DNA of 11,178 nt from Desulfovibrionaceae bacterium UBA3823. GTDB lineage: Bacteria; Desulfobacterota; Desulfovibrionia; Desulfovibrionales; Desulfovibrionaceae. The stretch spans positions 1 to 11,178 of the forward strand of contig DFDR01000037.1 in assembly GCA_002369295.1 (NCBI GenBank), written 5' to 3'. The translations under genes and the position numbers were made by a program. The notes under the pieces are model-generated. The model did no database searches. It was not told the origin of the DNA and saw only the letters and a program-made list of their open reading frames with translations. Shown here piece after piece: positions 1 to 5,972 of the stretch (positions within the stretch are counted from its first letter, which is position 1; each line of letters begins with the position of its first letter).

Positions 1-42
1 CCAGGCCGCGCCTGCGCCGGCTTCGGGCCAGGCCGCGCCTGC
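1..42 (+). repeat. Tandem 27-nt repeat unit in the Ala/Pro linker
   Basis: The 15-base string CCAGGCCGCGCCTGC occurs at 1-15 and again at 28-42, exactly 27 bases (nine codons) apart and in frame. It encodes the repeated QAAPA of the linker. Further copies may lie left of the window. Confidence 0.7.
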
Positions 43-547
43 CGAGCCCTCCAAGGTGCCTGCGCCTGCAGCCAGCGCAGCGGCCACGCCCGAGCATGAC
101 AAGGTGCCCAACGATGCCGGCCGTCCGGCAGGCGTGCGCATCCGCGCCTTCCAGCCGCCTGTGGCCATGGTCAAGCAGCTGGAGCGCGACACGGATCTGC
201 CGGCCCTCCAGCTTTCCCTCTCGCTGGTGAGCTTCATAGGCGACACGGAAGGCCGCAAGGAAAGCCACGAAGATGCCTACGCCATCCTGCCCCTGGCCCA
301 CGACTCCCTGCTCGAGGTCTACGACCTGCACTACGACGGGGGAGAGCTTATTCCCTCCGCGCGTCCCTCGGTGCGCCGCCTCATGGCTTCCAACGAGGCC
401 TATGTCCTGCGCGTGCCCACCTATGCGGGCGTGCCCTCCCAGGCCGTGTGCGTGACCACCCGTGGCGAGAAGCACTGCTGGAATCCGGGCCACGACGAGC
501 TGGAGGGCGACTTCATCCGCTGGTCCACCACCAAGGGCCTCAAGTAG
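2..547 (+). CDS. 3' end of an unrecognised protein with an Ala/Pro-rich linker
   Basis: The frame is open from the left edge, so the true start lies outside the window; 181 residues and a TAG stop are visible. The first 40 or so residues are low-complexity Ala/Pro/Ser and contain a nine-residue tandem repeat (QAAPAPASG then QAAPAEPSK). This looks like a flexible linker between an unseen N-terminal part and the C-terminal domain. The remaining 130 or so residues are ordinary mixed sequence with predicted beta character, for example the stretch around SLSLVSFIGD and AYVLRVPTY. Two cysteines near the end (AVCVTTRGEKHCW) could form a disulfide if the protein is exported. I do not recognise the family. 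An envelope or periplasmic location is only a guess from the linker. A GTG at 56 is merely an internal valine codon and is not preceded by a ribosome binding site. The gene converges on fadD. Confidence 0.75.
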   Translation, partial: QAAPAPASGQAAPAEPSKVPAPAASAAATPEHDKVPNDAGRPAGVRIRAFQPPVAMVKQLERDTDLPALQLSLSLVSFIGDTEGRKESHEDAYAILPLAHDSLLEVYDLHYDGGELIPSARPSVRRLMASNEAYVLRVPTYAGVPSQAVCVTTRGEKHCWNPGHDELEGDFIRWSTTKGLK

Positions 548-593
548 CGGCCCTGCCAAGCCCGGTCAAGGCCCCCATTTTTCCTTGATTTCA

Positions 594-626
594 AAGGCGG
601 CGCGCTCCTTTGGAGCACGCCGCCTT
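594..626. terminator. Hairpin between convergent genes
   Basis: The arms 594-608 and 612-626 are complementary over 15 bp with one mismatch (603 opposite 617) and a TTT loop. The hairpin begins 8 bases past the fadD stop and 47 bases past the stop of the left-hand gene. Neither side has a clean U-tract, so it may act as a bidirectional or Rho-assisted terminator. The structure itself is certain; its efficiency is inferred. Confidence 0.5.
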
Positions 627-633
627 GGCATTG

Positions 634-2370
634 TCAGCTCCTGCCGTCCTGGACGTCCGGCGCGCTCCTGCCCCTGCGCGCGGCCAGCTTTTCCATCTCT
701 TCCTGGCGGAGCATGCGCCGCAGCACCTTGCCGACGAGGTTCTTGGGCAGGGACTCCCTGAACTCCACCGAGCGCGGCAGCTTGTAGGAGGCGAGCCTGG
801 CCCGGCACCATGCCGTGACGTCCGACTTCTTCAGGCTTGCGCCCTTGCGGGGCACCACGAAGGCCTTGATGGACTCGCCCTTGAGGGCGTCGGGAACGCC
901 GACGGCCACGGCGTCCTGAATGTCAGGATGGGCCATGAGCACCTCGTCCACCTCTCTGGGGTAGACGTTGTAGCCGCCGACCAGGACCAGATCCTTCTTG
1001 CGGTCCATGATGAAGAAGTAGCCCTCTTCGTCCATGAAGGCCAGATCGCCCGTGTAGAGCCAGCCGTCCCGGACTGTCCGGGCCGTCTCTTCGGGCCTGT
1101 TCCAGTAGCCGAGCATGACCTGGGGCCCCTTGACGGCCAGCTCGCCGAGCTCGCCAGGGGGAAGGGTCTCCTCGCCGCGCTCCATGTCGACGATGCGGGC
1201 CAGCGTGCCGGGTATGGGCATGCCGATGGAGTTTTCCTTGCGCAGCCCCTTGCTGTCGGGGTTGGCGTGGGTGATGGGCGAGGCTTCGGTCAGCCCGTAG
1301 CCCTCGAGTATGCTTGCGCCCGTGACCTGCTTGAAGCGGTCCAGAATGTCTCTGGCCAGCGGGGCCGAGCCCGAGATGCAGAGCTTGATGGAGGTCAGAT
1401 CGTAGTCGCCCAGCGTCTTCTGCTGCAGAAGCGAATTGTAGATGGCGGGGGCGCCCGGAAAGATGGTGGGCTTGACCTTCGAGATGAGCCTGAGCATGTC
1501 GATGGGCGTGTACTGGGGCACGGGAGCGACGGCGGCCGCCAGCAGCGCCGGGATGACCGCGCACACGGAAAGCCCGTAGACGTGGAAGAAGGGCATGACG
1601 GCGATGAAGCTGTGCGGCGTTTCGCGGCGTTCGCGGATGAAGGCTAGGGTCTGGAACGCGTTGGTGCCGAGGCTGGCGTGCGAGAGCATGACGCCCTTGG
1701 GCGTGCCCGTGGTGCCGCCGGTGTACTGCAGGAGCACGATGTCGCGCTCCGGATCGGCGGGGCAGGACCAGCTGCCCCTGGCCCCGGCAACGGCCTTCCA
1801 GCGCACGACGTCCCGGCCGTAGGGCAGGGCTGGCCTGTCCTTGCCCCGGGCAAGCAGGCTCTTGGCCTGGGCAAGCAGGTTCAGGGGAAAGGCGAGGGCG
1901 TCGGCAACGGTCGTGACGATGAAGGTCTTGACCGGCAGCCTGTCCCGCAGCGGCGCCACCTTGGCCCAGAACCTGTCGAGCAGGATCATGGCCTTGCAGC
2001 CGGCGTCGCAGAGGTGTCCCACCAGCTCCGTCTCCATGTAGAGCGGATTGACCATGACCAGCGTGGCCCCGTTCTTGACCACGCCCCAGAAGGCGGTCAG
2101 GGTCTGGGGGATGTTGGGGAGCATGACGGCGATGCGGTCGCCCTTGCCGATGCCCAGCTCCCTGAGTCCGAAGGCGAAGCGTTCGGCGTCCTGCTTGAGC
2201 CTGGCGTAGCTGACGCGCCTGTTGTGGAAGAGCACGGCGGGCCTGTCGGGGTAGTCGCGCGCGGCTTCGTCGAGAAAGGCGTGGAGGGGCTTGGCAAAGC
2301 GGGGGACATCGTTGGGAATGTCGAGCTTGGCGTAGCTGGCAAGCCAGGGGCAGGAGGCGTCGCGGGACAC
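634..2370 (-). CDS. fadD: Long-chain fatty acid--CoA ligase (AMP-forming)
   Basis: A member of the ANL adenylating superfamily. It would activate fatty acids with ATP to acyl-AMP and then to acyl-CoA, at the cytoplasmic face of the membrane. The 578-residue product carries the expected motifs in order: the P-loop YTGGTTGTPKGVMLSH (216-231), YGLTE (358-362), YTGDL (439-443), the hinge region around DRKKDLVLVGGYNVYPRE (456-473), and the C-terminal catalytic lysine K548 in GKVLRR. The length fits the FadD family. The start is GTG at 2370, chosen because AAGGAG (2379-2384) lies 8 bases upstream; no in-frame ATG is better placed. A terminator-like hairpin lies just upstream of this ribosome binding site. 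Substrate chain length cannot be read from sequence, and a medium-chain or aryl acid is possible. In an anaerobe the role may be uptake and recycling of exogenous fatty acids for lipids rather than beta-oxidation (inference). Confidence 0.93.
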   Translation of the reverse strand: MSRDASCPWLASYAKLDIPNDVPRFAKPLHAFLDEAARDYPDRPAVLFHNRRVSYARLKQDAERFAFGLRELGIGKGDRIAVMLPNIPQTLTAFWGVVKNGATLVMVNPLYMETELVGHLCDAGCKAMILLDRFWAKVAPLRDRLPVKTFIVTTVADALAFPLNLLAQAKSLLARGKDRPALPYGRDVVRWKAVAGARGSWSCPADPERDIVLLQYTGGTTGTPKGVMLSHASLGTNAFQTLAFIRERRETPHSFIAVMPFFHVYGLSVCAVIPALLAAAVAPVPQYTPIDMLRLISKVKPTIFPGAPAIYNSLLQQKTLGDYDLTSIKLCISGSAPLARDILDRFKQVTGASILEGYGLTEASPITHANPDSKGLRKENSIGMPIPGTLARIVDMERGEETLPPGELGELAVKGPQVMLGYWNRPEETARTVRDGWLYTGDLAFMDEEGYFFIMDRKKDLVLVGGYNVYPREVDEVLMAHPDIQDAVAVGVPDALKGESIKAFVVPRKGASLKKSDVTAWCRARLASYKLPRSVEFRESLPKNLVGKVLRRMLRQEEMEKLAARRGRSAPDVQDGRS

Positions 2371-2407
2371 GGGGCTCTCTCCTTGGAGCGGGTTCCGGGA
2401 AAAGGGA

Positions 2408-2446
2408 CGGCCTGCCTCCGCAAGGGCTTGTGCGGAGGGCAGGCCG
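2408..2446 (-). terminator. Intrinsic terminator upstream of fadD
   Basis: The arms 2408-2422 and 2431-2446 pair over 15 bp with one bulged base. On the minus strand the hairpin is followed by TCCCTTTTCCC, a short U-tract. It lies about 145 bases downstream of the 366-codon gene and only about 24 bases upstream of the fadD ribosome binding site. It probably ends the upstream transcript, but it could also limit read-through into fadD. Confidence 0.55.
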
Positions 2447-2590
2447 GCGCCAGATCTATTGGCATCTTTTCCTGATCAAGGCAAGAGCGCGGAAAGGCCT
2501 CCCCAAGGCCTCCGCCATGCGCCCCCGGGCAGGGGCAGGCCTGGGCGGATCCTATGCCGGAGCGGTCTTGCCCCGGGCGTTCGCGTCCGG

Positions 2591-3691
2591 CTATTCCCCG
2601 AAATCCAGGGCGCCGAAGAAGGCGCGCGCGTCCCTGGCCGGCGGGAGCGGATCCAGCCTGTTCCTGAAGCAGGGAAGCTGGGCCAGGGCCGGTTTGACGC
2701 AGGACCATCTGGTCGTCTGAAGCTTCCTGATCAGGAGCTTCGGCGCAAGGCCGGAGAAGTAGTGGAGCAGGGCCGTGGGTGTCTTCTCGAATCTGGTGGC
2801 AAGCGTGCACGCAAGAGGCTTGCGGTACTGGACGAGGCAGTCGGTCCCGGGCAGGAGAAGAATGCGCACGCCGAAGTCATAGCGCCCGCGCAGGCGCTGA
2901 ACGAGCTGGGTGGCGTCCAGCGCCAGCGCCTGCCACTCCGGCGAAACCTCCCGGCAGGCCGCCTCGGCGCGGCGCATCTCCTCCTCGGGGCTTGCGCAGG
3001 CGCCATTGCCGAGTCCCCGGCACAGGAAGCGGAAGAAGTCGCGCTCCTTGCTCCGGGGGGCGCCGGGCTGCAGGAGCTGGGCTGCGTTTTCGGCAAAAAC
3101 GACGCCGGGAAAGATGCTGGCGAAATAGTCCAGGTCGCTCTCGTCGGCCTGGGCGCAGAAGAAGAGGATGTCCTGCACGCCCCGGTTCTGGATGCAGGTG
3201 AGAATGTGCAAGTAGGCCTCCTTGCCGCTGGAGCGCAGTATCCAAGCTCCTATGGGCATGAAGGCGCCTTCGGGGTCGATGCAGCTGGCCGTGTAGAAGA
3301 AGGCGCCGGCGCCGCCGGGGAAAAACTCAGGCAGAGGGTGCTGCTCCACGTGCAGGCTGTAGAGCCTGCCCGGAAGCGGGGAGCGCATCCAGTTCCGGTA
3401 GCTCTGCTCGAGCAGGCCCAGGATGCGTTCCGGCGTGTCCTCGCCCTTGAAGTCGTAGCCCGGATAGCTCAGTCCCCTGGCGGTGAAGGCGAAGGACAGG
3501 GTCCATTCGGCAAGGGTGCAGGAGCCCCTTTGCGAGGGCAGGGCGGGATACCCGGTGTAGGGCGGGGTGGGAGGGCCGCAGGGCGACGCAGGCTGCTGGG
3601 AAAAATAGGCTGAATAGAGTTCCTCTAATGAATTTTTCACGTCAAAGCCGAGGGCAGCGGGAGAATGTCGGGTTGCCAAAGTTGTCCTCAT
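2591..3691 (-). CDS. IS256/mutator-type transposase-like protein lacking the catalytic acids
   Basis: An intact 366-codon frame. Residues 65-270 can be laid over the IS256-family core as I remember it. ARGLSYPGY and TPERILGLLEQSYRNWMRSPL match the 'kGls...s...is.itd.v...v..w..rpL' segment. LYSLHVEQ matches 'lDAlhVkv'. IDPEGAFMPIGAW matches the 'lG.d.eG.kevlG.w' strand, and IQNRGVQDILFFC matches 'LknRGvkDIliac'. KERDFFRFL and SPEEEMRRAEAACREV match the following helices. At the positions of the first two catalytic aspartates the protein has Y111 and Q181. The usual Cys/His of 'lCivH' is alanine or absent, and the YTTNAIES glutamate motif is not recognisable. Length is close to the roughly 400 aa of active enzymes. 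I saw no terminal inverted repeats or target duplication around it. The reading is a domesticated or decaying transposase; activity is unlikely. The ATG at 3691 has no good Shine-Dalgarno; GTG at 3643 is an alternative start. Confidence 0.6.
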   Translation of the reverse strand: MRTTLATRHSPAALGFDVKNSLEELYSAYFSQQPASPCGPPTPPYTGYPALPSQRGSCTLAEWTLSFAFTARGLSYPGYDFKGEDTPERILGLLEQSYRNWMRSPLPGRLYSLHVEQHPLPEFFPGGAGAFFYTASCIDPEGAFMPIGAWILRSSGKEAYLHILTCIQNRGVQDILFFCAQADESDLDYFASIFPGVVFAENAAQLLQPGAPRSKERDFFRFLCRGLGNGACASPEEEMRRAEAACREVSPEWQALALDATQLVQRLRGRYDFGVRILLLPGTDCLVQYRKPLACTLATRFEKTPTALLHYFSGLAPKLLIRKLQTTRWSCVKPALAQLPCFRNRLDPLPPARDARAFFGALDFGE

Positions 3692-3702
3692 GGTTGCTGT
3701 TG

Positions 3703-3719
3703 TCCGTGGAAGCCACGGA
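3703..3719 (-). repeat. Inverted repeat in the leader of the transposase-like gene
   Basis: TCCGTGG (3703-3709) and CCACGGA (3713-3719) are perfect 7-bp arms around a 3-base loop. They lie 11 bases upstream of the ATG at 3691, where a ribosome binding site would normally be. It could be a translation-blocking hairpin or an operator. Confidence 0.5.
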
Positions 3720-3729
3720 AGGAGGCCTC

Positions 3730-3757
3730 ACTCTAGCCGCATGGGGCAACCATGCAA
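3730..3757 (-). promoter_or_regulatory. Possible promoter and operator of the transposase-like gene
   Basis: On the minus strand TTGCAT (3752-3757), a 16-base spacer and TAGAGT (3730-3735) form a weak sigma-70-type promoter. The same -10 hexamer appears in the better purQ promoter. The spacer and -35 overlap a perfect palindrome, GCATGG-N5-CCATGC (3739-3755), which could be a repressor site. A separate TTGACA (minus strand, 3767-3772) has no acceptable -10 partner. Confidence 0.3.
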
Positions 3758-4147
3758 GATCTTTTTTGTCAATTTGCCGAGGCAGAAAATGCACGGGCAC
3801 CGAAAGCCGCCTTTTTGACTGCAAAACATCGCGGAAAGATATTTTTGTGAAGCATTCGATCTCTATGTCGTGTGCGGCATGGGAAAAAAATAAAAAAAAG
3901 CCATGCAAAAAAAATATCAGGGCAAGTATCGTGAAAAAAGAGGGGAAGCAATGCAGTGGCGGATTGTCTGCGGGGCCGGTACAAGAGAGGCGGGAAGCTT
4001 TTTCTGCGCCTGCAAGCCGTCAAGAAGGGCGCATCAAGAGGAAGGGGAGCGTGCGGCGGGAGGTCGGCGCGGGCGGTTCGCAGCGCACAGTTTTTCCCTG
4101 TCTGCAGCCCCCTTGCGGCGGGCGGGTCTGGCGGAAGGCAAGGCAAA

Positions 4148-4182
4148 GGCGCCGGATCCCCTGCCAAAGCGGATCCGGCGCC
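4148..4182 (-). terminator. Hairpin terminator of the symporter unit
   Basis: GGCGCCGGATCC (4148-4159) and GGATCCGGCGCC (4171-4182) are perfect 12-bp arms with an 11-base loop. The hairpin begins 25 bases beyond the symporter stop. On the minus strand it is followed by TTTGCCTTGCC, a poor U-tract but a plausible terminator. Confidence 0.6.
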
Positions 4183-4207
4183 CCAAGGCGGAAGCAGGCT
4201 CCCGACG

Positions 4208-5692
4208 CTAGGCGCTCTGCCGGTCTGGCTCGGCCGCCTGCTGGGCTTCGGGCCAGAAGTTGGAGTTCTCGTTGCGCTTGGGATCGAGGAGCCAGCCAGC
4301 GAACCAGCCGGCCAGAGACACGGCGAAGCCGATGAAGAAGGGCGGGATCTTCGCCATTTCGGGCCAGGGGCAGGGCAGGACCGCAAACTTGGGATCAGCC
4401 GACAGGTACCAGAACATGCAGACGGCAAAGCCGGTCGCCGAACTCGTCCAGGCAGCCCTGGCGCTGCGCTTGCCGAAGCGCACGAGGGCCACGTAGCTCA
4501 CGAGCACGGTGGAGCCGACCACGCTCCAGCTCGTGGTGCAGAGCATGGCGATGAGCTGGCCCTTGATCTGGGCGCAGCCGGCGGAGAGGAGCACGCAGAA
4601 GATGATGCCGGCGAGCCAGCTTTCCTTGGAGGCCTTCTTGCCGCGCAGGTCTTCGCTGATGGCGGAGACGGCGATGTGGTAGATGGCGGAGGCCGTGGAC
4701 AGCGAGGCCGAGACGATGGCGAGCACGAAGACCTGGAGGCCTATGTCGGGCAGGAGCATCTTGACCATCATGGGCATGACCTCGTCGGGGGAGGCCACTT
4801 CGGGCATGAAAAGCCGGCCGAGGCAGGCCACGTAGTAGGCGCCGCCCACGAGCACGGTGAGCACCAGCATGGCCAGCGGCGTGATCTTGTCCACCTGGCG
4901 GGCGCTGAGGAGGGCGAAGTGGCGCTGGATCATCTGGGGCTGGGCCCAGACGGCCACGGAGGTGACGATGACAAGGCTGACGATGAACCAGCCCTGGCTG
5001 CCGTCGGCCAGCGAGACGAAGCCCGTGTTGGCTGGCCCGGCGGGCGGAAGCGCGGCCAGCTGGGCCATGCCGCTGAGGGGGCCGCCCACCTTGCTGAAGA
5101 CGGCGCAGGTGAGCATGACCATGCCGACGAGCATGACGAAGCCCTGCATGGCCTCGGTGTAGAGCACGCCGCGCAGGCCGCCCACGAAGACGGCGGTGGC
5201 GACCAGGACCGCGACGGCCCAGATGAGTATCCACACGGGCACGGGAATGATCTGGTTGAGCAGTATGGCCGCTCCCTTGATGACGGCGGAGGCGTAGACG
5301 CCGAGGAAGACGGCGAAGATGAGGGCCAGGCACCGTCCCAGCAGGGGGCTCCTGTGGCCCTTGGCAAGCAGCTGCACGGGCGTGCGGGCGCCGAGGTTGC
5401 GCTGGCAGACGCGGGTCGGCCAGGCAAGATAGCGGTAGACTATCCAGGTGCCGAGCCAGACGTTGCCGGCAGCCACGAGCAGCATCTGCATGCCGTACTT
5501 GTAGGCCAGGCCGCCGAAGCCGACCAGGGCCACGGCCGAGATGTAGGTCGCCACGAAGGCAAAGGAGAGGATGGCAAAGCCCACGCGGCCCGAGGTCATG
5601 ACGTCCCGCCCGGACCCCTTGCGGGAGAGCCAGATGAAGACGGCGATGTAGAGCAGCCAGACGAGGGCGTCGACGAAGATCTGCATGTCCAT
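4208..5692 (-). CDS. Sodium:solute symporter (SSS family)
   Basis: A 494-residue polytopic inner-membrane protein of the SSS/SLC5 family, which couples Na+ entry to uptake of an organic solute. It has about 13 hydrophobic segments. Family hallmarks are the LRGVLYTEAMQGFVML stretch (173-188), equivalent to the 'lrgv.wTd..q' motif, the helix VWAQPQMIQRHFA (248-260), and the ASLSTASAIYHIAVSAISEDL stretch (329-349). The Ser/Thr pair in ASLSTASA corresponds to the Na+ site of characterised members. The closest flavour to my eye is PanF or a carboxylate permease, but the substrate cannot be assigned. The start ATG at 5692 gives an N-terminal TM helix directly after MDMQIF. The long upstream extension of the same frame overlaps the small gene and ispDF and is not protein-like. 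The gene begins 5 bases after the stop of the 40-aa protein and has a weak GAGG upstream, suggesting translational coupling. Confidence 0.9.
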   Translation of the reverse strand: MDMQIFVDALVWLLYIAVFIWLSRKGSGRDVMTSGRVGFAILSFAFVATYISAVALVGFGGLAYKYGMQMLLVAAGNVWLGTWIVYRYLAWPTRVCQRNLGARTPVQLLAKGHRSPLLGRCLALIFAVFLGVYASAVIKGAAILLNQIIPVPVWILIWAVAVLVATAVFVGGLRGVLYTEAMQGFVMLVGMVMLTCAVFSKVGGPLSGMAQLAALPPAGPANTGFVSLADGSQGWFIVSLVIVTSVAVWAQPQMIQRHFALLSARQVDKITPLAMLVLTVLVGGAYYVACLGRLFMPEVASPDEVMPMMVKMLLPDIGLQVFVLAIVSASLSTASAIYHIAVSAISEDLRGKKASKESWLAGIIFCVLLSAGCAQIKGQLIAMLCTTSWSVVGSTVLVSYVALVRFGKRSARAAWTSSATGFAVCMFWYLSADPKFAVLPCPWPEMAKIPPFFIGFAVSLAGWFAGWLLDPKRNENSNFWPEAQQAAEPDRQSA

Positions 5693-5697
5693 GGGCG

Positions 5698-5820
5698 CTA
5701 GCCTCGCGGCTGCCGCAGAAGCAGCTGGACAAGCGACATGACGAGGGCCACCAGCATGGAGACGATGCCGCCAAGCACCGCCCAGTCGGCCTTGCCGAGG
5801 GTGTCGAAGAGTTCCTGCAT
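5698..5820 (-). CDS. 40-residue single-TM protein paired with the symporter
   Basis: A short frame of 40 codons plus TAG, starting MQELFDTLGKADWAV and ending LLLRQPRG. It has an acidic amphipathic start (residues 1-12), then one hydrophobic segment from about W13 to L35 (GGIVSMLVALVMSLVQLLL), then a short basic tail (RQPR). By the positive-inside rule the N-terminus faces outward. GGGAG lies 6 bases upstream of the ATG, a good ribosome binding site. It is the first cistron of a two-gene unit with the symporter. Small membrane partners encoded just upstream of symporters are known (YhdT with PanF, MetS with MetP, and annotated 'symporter small accessory proteins'), so an accessory or stability subunit is likely by analogy. 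I do not recognise this sequence itself. It could instead be a leader whose translation feeds ribosomes to the symporter start. Confidence 0.7.
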   Translation of the reverse strand: MQELFDTLGKADWAVLGGIVSMLVALVMSLVQLLLRQPRG

Positions 5821-5833
5821 GAAAAGCTCCCGA

Positions 5834-5863
5834 GGTGAATTCACCCAGCTGGGGAGAGCTGGG
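5834..5863 (-). promoter_or_regulatory. 12-bp palindrome and overlapping leader hairpin before the small-protein/symporter unit
   Basis: GGTGAATTCACC (5834-5845) is a perfect palindrome 13 bases upstream of the 40-aa gene's ATG. It overlaps by two bases a hairpin with 7-bp arms, CCCAGCT (5844-5850) and AGCTGGG (5857-5863). The two structures are mutually exclusive in RNA. The palindrome also looks like a DNA operator. The ligand or protein is unknown. Confidence 0.45.
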
Positions 5864-5877
5864 AAAAATCAGAATAT

Positions 5878-5893
5878 TGCCAAATGCAGGCCA
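5878..5893 (-). promoter_or_regulatory. Possible sigma-54 promoter of the small-protein/symporter unit
   Basis: The minus strand reads TGGCCTGCATTTGGCA, with GG and GC separated by exactly 10 bases. It matches 9 of 12 defined positions of the TGGCACG-N4-TTGCA consensus. Predicted initiation near 5867 would give a leader containing the hairpin and palindrome. An overlapping sigma-70 alternative is TTGTCA, an 18-base spacer and TATTCT. An activator site further upstream could not be identified. Confidence 0.4.
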
Positions 5894-5972
5894 ATGACAA
5901 GGATTTTCCTGCCAGCTGCCGCCAGGGAGCCGAAGCCTGCCGGCAGATTCTGGGCCCGGAGCAGGGCGAAGG

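Larger units (their letters stand above)
3692..4147. other. Intergenic region with an AT-rich, A-tract core
   Basis: No convincing gene. The stretch from about 3760 to 3960 is clearly more AT-rich than the rest of the window and carries A-runs at 3884-3890, 3892-3899 and 3907-3914. GCATGG (3877-3882) and CCATGC (3901-3906) flank the longest A-tract, echoing the GCATGG-N5-CCATGC palindrome at 3739-3755. On the plus strand, TTGACT (3815-3820), a 17-base spacer and GATATT (3838-3843) form a possible promoter. It points to a short frame at 3951-4211 that has a GAGGGG element upstream, but whose translation looks like noise. A small RNA, a curved-DNA binding site or the remnant of an insertion boundary are all possible. 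Confidence 0.4.

Noticed and set aside
610..1647. Plus-strand frame opposite fadD
   Set aside because: Antisense shadow caused by third-position GC bias of fadD.
2450..3800. Complete insertion sequence around the transposase-like gene
   Set aside because: No terminal inverted repeats or flanking target duplication could be found by eye on either side.
3642..3908. 88-codon minus-strand frame across the AT-rich gap
   Set aside because: No ribosome binding site, overlaps the start of the transposase-like gene in another frame, and no recognisable domain.
3839..3914. CRISPR-like or tandem repeat array in the A-tract region
   Set aside because: Only homopolymer runs and two half-sites; no repeated unit with spacers.
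3951..4211. Plus-strand small frame with a GAGGGG element upstream
   Set aside because: Composition is Ala/Gly/Arg noise and it runs through the symporter terminator hairpin; kept only as a transcript candidate.
3956..5701. Long plus-strand frame opposite the symporter
   Set aside because: His/Asp/Gly-rich shadow of a GC-rich minus-strand gene; no family features.
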